Shown here: one piece after another, positions 56,590-64,000 of the stretch
Layout: every line of letters begins with the position of its first letter
How positions within the stretch are numbered: position 1 is the first letter of the stretch
Source of the DNA: Megaustenia siamemsis
Lineage: Eukaryota; Mollusca; Gastropoda; Stylommatophora; Ariophantidae
NCBI GenBank assembly: GCA_032433765.1
Contig: JAVIAB010000008.1
Location: 46,003,106 to 46,067,105, forward strand
Direction of reading: 5' to 3'
DNA length: 64,000 nt
Position numbers and translations under genes: made by a program
Notes under the pieces: generated by a model
The model's database searches: none
What the model saw: the letters and a program-made list of their open reading frames with translations, nothing else
What the model was told of the DNA's origin: nothing

Positions 56590-56760
56590 TAAAGTATTAG
56601 TGTCTCATACTGGGTGCTGCTTTACTGAACATCTTCTCTCGTGGCTGAATTTGCTAATCCTGGACAGACAGATCCATACGCAGAACGAACAATGTGTATT
56701 TTCGGTACCTGGCCTTGTCTCTTTTCTCTTGCACCTTTTGTCTTCTGAATTTGGTATGTG
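56590..56760 (-). pseudogene. LINE-F terminal zinc-knuckle fragment
   Basis: Minus-strand HCSFCVWICLSRISKFSHER then RCSVKQHPV: C-x2-C..H-x-R-x-C as in 19290-19480 (TCSLCGRVCLSNIGRINYER). Confidence 0.7.
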
Positions 56761-56779
56761 CACTGTCTCGAAAGTTGAT

Positions 56780-57590
56780 GTCCCATTTTTTTTATTTTTG
56801 TTCTGCATGTGCTACATTACTATTTCATATATTTTTTTACATTCTATTTCCATTTCTATTTATACATTCTATTGTGTGTATGATCTCAGGTTGGTGCTAT
56901 TTAATCCAGGACATATGGTTTAAATGTTCCATGTGCTGAGTATGCGAGATTGTGTTTTCCTTCTGCTGTGTCCTAACGAGGATGGAACTAACATTGCAGC
57001 TTGCTTGCTATGTCTGAGCCAATAATATGGAGATAGTGCTTTGCCCAGGACGCACCCCCCCCCCCCTTTTCTCGTCTCCTCTTTAAAGCGTTCCGAAGGA
57101 GGGACTAGGTCCTTACGTTCGGAAGCAAAGCTGAGATGCAGGGGATGCCAGAAGATGGATAATACACCACCGAAAGCCTTAGGGTCCCTCCCTACAGACT
57201 TTCTGTTTGGGTTTACTCACGTAGCCTTCTAACTCTCCCGAGTCTTCTCACGAGGCAGAGAGTGAGTTGGACGAGAAAGCCGCTGTCGGATATACGAGTT
57301 CGCCGATGCGACAGTGAAAACAATGACCTATCATCCATAGGTCTATCCCGATCGAAAAGTAGAAAATATCCACTTAACAACGAGAATTTCCACCGTCCAC
57401 AAGACTGTCAGAAGTTAAACAATCACAAGAAATGAAGGGGTCATGGCATAAGAATGCATAGGGATGCAAAGTTGTTATTGTATGTTGTTGTCCACTGTCC
57501 CTACTGAAGGCATGTAGAGCCGAATCGTTGTTTGATTGTGTAGTCCTTCACTCACGCCAAGCTGTAACCATATCTTTATTCATTTTGTTT
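56780..57590. other. Unassigned intron sequence with a hairpin-bearing Penelope-like end
   Basis: 57504-57526 reads CTGAAG, GGC-ATGTAGA-GCC, GAATC and is followed by AAGCTGTAACCATA, like 43999-44070. The preceding 57040-57450 is GC-richer and may be the rest of that element, but no coding block was recognised. Confidence 0.4.
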
Positions 57591-57599
57591 TACTTTCAC

Positions 57600-57790
57600 C
57601 TGAAAATGAATGAAGAAAGACTTCCCCAATGGGCATTTAAGAAAAAAAACCCATCCGGTAAAGGAAAACAAGGAAGACTGAGAATTGCTACACAGAACCA
57701 TTACTAAGGGAGACAATTATGGGACTAAGAAACAACCAGGACCTACACAAACTATCAGCAAAGTGTCAATCATGGAGAACTATGACTTCC
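57600..57790 (+). pseudogene. Possible LINE C-terminal remnant
   Basis: MNEERLPQWAFKKKTHP and then, frame-shifted, DLHKLSAKCQSWRTMTSA-like text resemble a LINE C-terminus (RLPxxAL.W.P.GKRKxGRPR..). Weak. Confidence 0.4.
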
Positions 57791-57999
57791 GCTCTATTTA
57801 CTATCTTCAGCTCCACAGAAAAATAAATGAATGAATAAATGCATGATTGACTGAATTAATAAATGATTCCACTTGATATGGGAAAACAACAATTAATTTT
57901 GGTTCATTTGGACGCATACACACTCTCTGCTATAATATCAACAAACCTCTTTAAATACTACCTTTCAGTTTAACATTTTGGCTTGCTATCTCTAAATAA

Positions 58000-58445
58000 G
58001 AAAAAGAGTTCTTAAATGTTATGTAGAGTCAGTTTTAACATATGGATGTGAATCATGGACAATAGGACAACAAACAAGAAAATCACTGGAGTCTGTATAA
58101 ATGTGGTTTAACAGAAGAATGTTGAGAATACCATGGACGGCTAAGAAGAGTAATGAAAACGTTCTGAAAGAGGCCAAAGCAAAAAGAGAGCTAATTTCCA
58201 AATTAGGAAGAAACAATTATCATTTTTTGGCCATGTAATGAGAAGAGAACAACTAGAACATATTGTAACAACTGGGAAAATTGACGGACGAAGAGATAGA
58301 GGGAAGCAAAGAGAAAAAATACCAGACATCTTAAGAGAATGGCTTGGCAGAAGGTCAACAACAGAAATGATAAATAACTGTCGAGATCGGTAATTGTGAA
58401 GAGACATGATCACCTACGACAGCAGGCCCGGTACTTGATGATGAT
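58000..58445 (+). mobile_element. LINE-B 3' fragment
   Basis: KKRVLKCYVESVLTYGCESW, then frame breaks, MRREQLEHIVTTGKIDGRRD, LREWLGRRSTTEMINNCRD and a TGATGATGAT tail. Located 74 bp from the PITPNM exon at 58519. Confidence 0.85.
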
Positions 58446-58518
58446 CTCTAAATAATAAGCAGACACATAATGAAATCTACAATAAAACAGAGATTCAGAC
58501 TAAGACAAATGCTCTTAC

Positions 58519-58651
58519 TGGGAAGGTGACTACCAATGTGGTAAATTTTGTACGTATACTGGCCGCTTCCACCAGGCCCATTTGTGTAAGGCTTGTTCTC
58601 AATAATCTCAACACCGCTATCTGTCCCATGACTCTCATCTCGGCTCTTTTT
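58519..58651 (-). CDS. PITPNM: PITPNM coding exon, PITP domain part 1
   Basis: A 133-bp exon encodes 44 residues beginning KKSRDESHG and ending YKIYHIGSHLP. It matches the early PITP fold, including the GxEIxENxPY block and the GQYTYKIYH strand, whose Thr and Lys correspond to the inositol-headgroup contacts of PITPs (Thr59 and Lys61 in PITP-alpha). The acceptor is CCACAG before AAAAAGAGC and the donor is GTAAGAG, so the exon runs from phase 0 to phase 1. The split codon A|GT gives Ser where vertebrate relatives usually have Gly (HIPGWF). The exon carrying the initiator Met should lie at higher coordinates and was not found up to 64000. Confidence 0.92.
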
Positions 58652-58839
58652 CTGTGGAGATTAAAAGGAAAAAAAGACCTGTACTCATAATAAAAGTACT
58701 TAAAACTATTGAGGGATGGAAGTGCTTTTCAATTAAATCATCATCATCATGTGCCATAACAAGCAATTGTGTAAATTCTAGCCACCGTTTTTTTTCGCCA
58801 TTTTTTAGATCAGTGTTTTGTTTTTCATGCTTGAATTTC

Positions 58840-58965
58840 TTTTGTTTAATTTTAGTAGTTTGTGTATTGTGCCTGATGAAGGCTTTTTGCCAAAACGTCG
58901 TAGCTCGTCTTGTATTTCTTTAAGTTTAGCTGCTTCATACCGTTTTATGTTTATTTTACATGTTA
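58840..58965 (+). other. Hairpin-bearing Penelope-like 3' end
   Basis: CTGATGA (58873-58879), stem GGC-TTTTT-GCC (58881-58891), then AAAACGTCGTAGCTC. The tail TTAGCTGCTTCATACCGTTT and TATGTTTATTTTAC is shared with 56005-56040. Confidence 0.5.
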
Positions 58966-59187
58966 AAAAAAAGTAAAGTACCCCCGTCACGCCAAGTGGC
59001 GTATAGGGAATATGGTGTTAGTGACCATACATTTTATAGACCTTCCCCACATGATTTTTGAGGTAATGTGGTCGGTATTACGTCCGTGCCGCTTCACTTT
59101 CCCAGAAAAAAATCCGGTACCCATTTAAGGCTGGGTCAACCCGGAAGCCGTCGGTTGGGATCGAACCCTACCCCTTGTCCTTTGTCA
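58966..59187 (-). mobile_element. SINE-1, minus strand, head truncated
   Basis: Body from CGCCACTTGGCG (complement) to CCGACGGCTTCCGGGTTGAC; box B region GGGTTCGATCCC present, box A lost where the element breaks at TTTGTCACTATAAG. Confidence 0.87.
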
Positions 59188-59826
59188 CTATAAGCCTTAC
59201 TCCTAAATGCCTCTTGTTTTTAATCTGTACATGAAACCACTGCCTTGTTATTCTCTAGATGGCAGTCATCGAATGGACCCTCAGTAATATCTCTATTTCT
59301 GCCGTAGTATCAATTTAACAGGCCCTGGTATGGGAAATAAAAAAATAAAAAACAGTAGAAGAGCCAACCTCGCGAGACACATTATTAAGAAATACATTGG
59401 AAGAAAATGTAAAGACAGCAGGCATCGACTTCCTTAGTCAGAAGCTTGTCCATAACATGGATATATGATGAGGTGCACTGCGAGACATTTGCGACGTCTG
59501 ATGGTGCTGGACGGATGTAGAGTGTAAGATGAAGTCACTTAATGCCAAACAATAAGTATAACAACTTCCATAAAACCTACTATAACACATTCTATAGCAT
59601 CTTTTGTAACACGTTATATATAATCTTCTATTTTACCTTCTATAAAATCTACTATGACACCTTCTAAAGAATCTACTGTAACACCTTATTTACCATCTTC
59701 TGTAACACGTTATATATAATCTTCTATTTTACCTTCTATAAAATCTACTATAACACCTTCTATAGAATCTACTGTAACACCTTATTTACCTTCTTCTGGA
59801 ACACGTTATAAAGCATCTTCTATCTT

Positions 59827-60163
59827 CATCATCATCATGTGCCATACCGGTTGGCGTAGGCGATAATGTCCTTCCACAATCTTCTATCTACAGTGCATCG
59901 TATCAGTTCTGTTGTTGACTGTTTTCCATGCCATGACACAAAGCTATCCAGTATTTTCTCTCTTTGTCTTACGCGATCTCTCTTTCCTTTTATTTTGCCA
60001 GTTGTAACCAAGTATTCCAACTTCCCTCTTCTCATGATGTGCCAGAAAAATGTTGATTGCTTCTTTCTGATGTTTTTTAAGAGCTCCCTTTTTGTGTTGG
60101 CCTCTTTGAGAACTTCCTCATTGGTCTTTTTAGCTGTCCAGGGAACTTTCAACATTCTTCTAC
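59827..60163 (-). mobile_element. LINE-C 3' end inside the array
   Basis: Minus strand: MLKVPWTAKKTNEEVLKEAN, TKRELLKNIRKKQSTFFWHI, MRRGKLEYLVTTGKIKGKRD and RCTVDRRLWKDIIAYANRYG, a continuous 106-codon frame, with a (CAT)n tail at 59826. Confidence 0.9.
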
Positions 60164-60407
60164 CTCTATCTTACCTTCTTTAAAATCTACTATAACACCC
60201 TCTATAGAATATACTATAACACCTTAGTTAGTATCTTCTGTAACACGTTATATATCACCTTCTATTTTACCTTCTATAAAATCTATTATAACACATTCTA
60301 TAAAATCTGCTATAACACCTTTTATAGCCTCAACTATAACATGTTATGTATGTATCATCTTCTATTATACCGTCTGTAAAATCTACTATAACATCTTAGA
60401 TTAGAGA

Positions 60408-60762
60408 CCACAGAGATGGGATTTCTCAGAAGAATGTTGAAAGTTCCCTGGACAGCCAAACAGACCAATGATGACATTCTCAAAGAGGCCAACACAAAAG
60501 GGAGCTCCTAAAAAACATCAGAAATAAACAATCAACATTTTTTCTGGCACATCATGAGAAGAAGAAAGTTGGAATACTTGATTACAAGTGGCAAAATAAA
60601 AGGAAAAGAGAGATAGCGGACGACAAAGAGAGAAAATACTGGATAGCTTTGTGTCATGGCATGGAAAACAGTCAACAACAGAACTGATACGATGCACTGT
60701 AGATAGAAGATTGTGGAAGGATATGATCGCCTACGCTAACCAGTATGGCACGTGATGATGAT
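60408..60762 (+). mobile_element. LINE-C 3' end, opposite orientation, same array
   Basis: Plus strand: GFLRRMLKVPWTAKQTNDDI, RRRKLEYLITSGKIKGK in another frame, RRLWKDMIAYANQYGT and a TGATGATGATGA tail. Shows frameshifts the 59827 copy lacks. Confidence 0.85.
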
Positions 60763-60837
60763 GACTATAACACCTTATATAGCATTTTCTATAACACGTT
60801 ATTTACAATCTTCTATTATACCTTCTATATTACCTTC

Positions 60838-60840
<3 letters not shown>

Positions 60841-60902
<62 letters not shown>
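60841..60902. repeat. (TA)n microsatellite
   Basis: Uninterrupted TA for about 60 bp. Confidence 0.97.
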
Positions 60903-60903
<1 letters not shown>

Positions 60904-60942
60904 CTTGTTTGATGCCTGATGTTACATATGTAAGTTATAAGA

Positions 60943-61250
60943 AGGCAGTGAATGTACTGTGCATGCCTCCCGCGTCCATAAAGCTAAACGTGAGTACTCT
61001 CACTACCTTAAACCAGCAAAGACATTTGACACTGTGGAGAAATTTGCTGCAGCAAACAACAAGTCTCAAATATCAATTTTAACACACGGAACCAAAAAAT
61101 GTTGATGGAAAATTAAACTACAACATCGTAAAAGGAATCGACCCACATCAGGAACAATATGCTGTCGATGTTGGAACAGCATTGGCACTTTTATCAAGTG
61201 GAACAAAGTTCATTGTCCCCAAACATTGGCTATTTTACTCAACAAAATAA
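60943..61250 (+). pseudogene. Unrecognised coding-like fragment with one frameshift
   Basis: The plus strand reads HASRVHKAKREYSHYLKPAK, TFDTVEKFAAANNKSQISIL and THGTK to a TGA, and in the next frame NVDGKLNYNIVKGIDPHQEQ, YAVDVGTALALLSSGTKFIV and PKHWLFYSTK before TAA. The switch coincides with an A run at 61090-61095, i.e. one extra base. Composition looks protein-like, but I recognise no family. It may be a piece of a mobile element or retrocopy. Confidence 0.4.
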
Positions 61251-61499
61251 AAATGAAAAGAGCGGGCTTGATGATCCGGCTGTAACTTGAGCACAAGATA
61301 ATCAATGTTTAAGTTTGAAGTGTGTATGGGCAGATAGGGACTACATGATGGGGAGAATACGTGCAGGTGGAGAACAATACAGAAGAGAAGAATACAAGAA
61401 AGGGGGAATAATAGGGGAGAAGAAGTAAAGAGGAAGTGGCTGTTGAAGGAAGAAAAGAGAAAGGAAGCATACTAATGCATGATGTTATTGAAAAAGTAG

Positions 61500-62315
61500 A
61501 TTACGGAAGCAGTAGACTACACAAACGGTGACTACCGATAGATAAGTTACAGGAGTAACTACATTAACGGTGACTACCGATAGATAAGTTACAGGAGGAA
61601 ACTACACAAACGGTGACTACCGATAGATAAGTTACAGGAGGAAACTACACAAACGGTGACTACCGATAGATAAGTTACAGATGGTGGAGACTACACAAAC
61701 GGTGACTACCGATAGATAAGTTACAGGAGGAGAAGACTACACAAATGGTGACTACCGAAAAATAAGTTACAGAAGCAAACTACACAAACGGTGACTACCG
61801 ATAGATAAGTTACAGAAGGAGAAGAACTACACAAACGGTGACTACCGATAGATAAGTTACAGAATGAGTAGACTACACAAACGGTGACTACCGATAGATA
61901 CGTTATAGAAGGAGAAGACTACACAAACGGTGACTACCGATAGATAAGTTACAGAAGGAGAAGACTACACAAACGGTGACTACCGATAGATAAGTTACAG
62001 AAGGAGAAGACTACACAAACGGTGACTACCGATAGATAAGTTACAGAAGGAGGAGACTACACAAACGGTGACTACCGATAGATAAGTTACAGGAGGAAAC
62101 TACACAAACGGTGACTACCGATATATAAGTTACAGGAGAAAACTACACAAACGGTGACTACAGATAGATAAGTTACAGGAGGAAACTACACAAACGGTGA
62201 CTACCGATAGATAAGTTACAGAAGTAAACTACACAAACGGTGACTACCGATAGATAAGTTACAGAAGTAAACTACACAAACGGTGACTACAGATAGATAA
62301 GTTACAGAAGTACAT
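61500..62315. repeat. ~40-bp minisatellite, about 20 units
   Basis: The conserved core ACTACACAAACGGTGACTAC then CGATAGATAAGTTACAG alternates with variable linkers (AAGGAGAAG, GAGGAA, AAGTAA, ATGGTGGAG), so unit length changes in steps of three (39, 42 or 45). Confidence 0.93.
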
Positions 62316-62469
62316 GGACCCTTACATCAGAGCTACAGTAGGAAGTACAAGATATGTTATCGTAATGTTTCGAGAAGTGATTCTTTAGATCAGCAAATGA
62401 AAAACAGTTTACAAAAGGATACAACAAATGGACGAAGCTTGTGATGATATTTTGGCCATTGTGAGAAAG

Positions 62470-62650
62470 TAAAAAATAAAATGGTTCGGTCACGCATCTC
62501 GATCATCTTACCTGGCAAAGAAATGTGAAAGGAGAAAGAAGGAGAGGTAGACATAGAAAAAATAAAAAGATATGGGGAAGATAGCATCTAGGAATGGTCA
62601 TGCCTCGACTTCGGGGAGTCCAAAGAATGAGAGAAGATGGAGATGCGCAG
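62470..62650 (+). pseudogene. Decayed LINE C-terminal fragment
   Basis: KWFGHASRSSYLAKK, then ERRKKERWT and KIASRNGHASTSGSPKNERR follow the KWFGHxxR..GRRRGR pattern in shifting frames. Confidence 0.45.
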
Positions 62651-62654
62651 AGAA

Positions 62655-63270
62655 AGTTGACGGGAGTCTATCACTAGTGCTTCGGTGTTTCTACTGCCTC
62701 AGTGGTTACAGAATGGAGGGGAAAAAAAAGAAGAAAACGAAGAGGAAGAAGATTTTAATGAGAAAATAAGACTATAGGAAATATACATTGCAAGAGATGA
62801 GCTCAGAAAAAAAAAAAAAAAAAAAAGATTCCAATGCAGAAAATCACGAGCGGGTTGCGTATCCTGCTGTTAGCAGTAAAGGTCTTAACCTCAACCGCGA
62901 AACAAGAAAAATTGTCACAAATAATTGTCGCAACAACAAAATATAAAGGATAACCTTCTAAATGCTTGTTAAATAAAGGAGACAGTATAAAAAAAATAAC
63001 TAATGAATTCAAATAATTGATAACAATGTTAACTTTGGGTGATAGATGTACACACGAGAGTGGTGTGAATAGTACAGGCAAAGACTGCATTACAAAAAGA
63101 AATGTAAAAAAAAAAAAACCCATAACATTTTGCAACTCTCGCTCTCGCATTATACAATGGCATAAAGAAAGAGTTATTCACTGTCCAGCAGAGCTGGTTT
63201 TAACATAAAGTGGTCAAATTATGTGGACAATCGAAGAAAAGGCAAGAAATTAATTTAAGTCAACAAAAAT
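62655..63270. other. Intron sequence, nothing recognised
   Basis: Contains A runs at 62808-62826 and 63107-63118. No family recognised. Confidence 0.4.
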
Positions 63271-63276
63271 GTTGCT

Positions 63277-63605
63277 TACAGAAGAATGTTGAGAATACTA
63301 GCTACAAAAAGAGTAGGAGGGGGGTGCTCTAAAAGAGGCCAAAGCAAACAGAAAGCACGCAATATGAGTAACAATATGAGTAAGAAGAAACGATCATCAT
63401 TTCTGGGCATGTGTTGTCAAGGAAATAGTTGGGGTATATTGTGACAACTGGAAAATTTGAAGGAAGGAAAGCCAAGAAAACAGAAGAAGAAAAAATTCTA
63501 GAAGTAGAGAAGCATGGTATGAAATCAACAACAGAAATGATAAAGAACGGAGAAACGGAAAGCTACGGAGAAACATGATCACCTACACCATCAATACTTG
63601 ATGTT
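63277..63605 (+). mobile_element. Decayed LINE-B 3' end
   Basis: CAGAAGAATGTTGAGAATAC start point, then REIVGVYCDNWKI-like and RKLRRNMITYTINT, tail TTGATGTTGATCCGATG. Confidence 0.65.
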
Positions 63606-63829
63606 GATCCGATGTGTTGTGGTGGTTCACTATAGAATAGGAACTGCACGCCCCGTGCTGTCACCGGGCAGTGTACAGATCAGGATTTTAGACTCATCTA
63701 GAAATACGTTTCTGGTAACCATAAATGGAATTCGGCCTATCTATTTTGGAAAACCGTGCTAATCGTTCCCCGTATTTTTTTTATATTTATAAGTTATTAT
63801 CATCAAGTGCCAACTATTACAGTCTGGAG

Positions 63830-64000
63830 TAAGCTCTAGTCACCGCTGTGCCATCCCGGGTGGCGTAGGGGATTGTTTCCTTCCACAGTCATCTGCCCAC
63901 AGTCCATCGTATCAATTATGTTGTTACCGTGCCTCGAACCAAGCGATCTTCTCTCTTTGTCGTCCGCGGTCTCTCTTTCCTTGTATTTTGCTAGTTGTAA
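63830..64000 (-). mobile_element. LINE-C 3' end, cut by window edge
   Basis: TGCCATCCCGGGTGGCGTAG, TTTCCTTCCACAGTCATCTG and CAGTCCATCGTATCAATTAT match the complement of LINE-C ends (for example 24240-24420). Continues past 64000. Confidence 0.8.

Larger units (their letters stand above)
59560..60840. repeat. AT-rich 'CTATAACACCTTCTATA' array, interrupted by two LINE-C ends
   Basis: Units such as CTACTATAACACCTTCTATA, GAATCTACTGTAAC and ACACGTTATATATAATCTTC fill 59560-59824, 60166-60405 and 60764-60840. It is related to the 36-bp array at 55030-55870. LINE-C 3' fragments occupy the two gaps in opposite orientation. Confidence 0.85.

Noticed and set aside
58652..64000. First coding exon of PITPNM (start Met and YRIPLP-type block)
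   Set aside because: No minus-strand match found; the region holds arrays, LINE-C ends and microsatellites.

Overview
The window is animal nuclear DNA: AT-rich, intron-dominated and packed with retroelements and tandem repeats. No bacterial-type gene order is visible. Several tRNA-derived SINE families, a Penelope-like element and many non-LTR retrotransposon 3' ends fit a lophotrochozoan such as a mollusc, but the species cannot be told from the sequence.

One host gene is recognisable: a class II phosphatidylinositol transfer protein of the rdgB/PITPNM (Nir) family on the minus strand. Seven coding exons (58519-58651, 54753-54956, 40017-40265, 35497-35922, 17156-17221, 11800-11931, 7688-7825) join into one 1,348-base reading frame with GT..AG introns. 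All introns after the first exon are phase 1. The exons encode most of the N-terminal PITP domain, a Ser-rich linker, an EFFDAQE-type FFAT motif and the start of the LxLVLHGG segment. The first coding exon lies beyond 64000. The DDHD and LNS2 parts lie beyond position 1.

The rest is intron. I use these labels: LINE-A, B, C, D and F (APE-type non-LTR elements, mostly C-terminal ends, several with TGATGATG-like tails); LINE-E (endonuclease, reverse transcriptase and RNase H); SINE-1, 2 and 3 (tRNA-like heads); SINE-4 (tetranucleotide TCTA tail); a Penelope-like element with a GIY-YIG remnant; and a TTAA-ended MITE. Nesting is resolved by target-site duplications at several places.

Layout. 1-7687: minisatellites, SINE-1, LINE-A split by SINE-4, MITE. 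7688-17221: three exons among 44-, 39-, 32- and 37-bp arrays. 17222-35496: an 18-kb intron with 24-, 85-, 45- and 18-bp arrays, the Penelope-like region and a long LINE-C. 35497-40265: two exons, LINE-E and LINE-C fragments. 40266-54752: nested LINEs, SINE-2 and SINE-3 copies, and a near-complete but broken LINE-E. 54753-64000: the two most N-terminal exons present, 36-bp and about 40-bp arrays, more LINE ends.

The most notable observations are: the FFAT exon is a 66-bp symmetric exon wedged between two different minisatellites; an 85-bp satellite (13 units in perfect register) was born from the RNase H region of LINE-E; hammerhead-like hairpins recur beside Penelope-like ends; and a SINE landed 50 bp upstream of a PITPNM splice acceptor.
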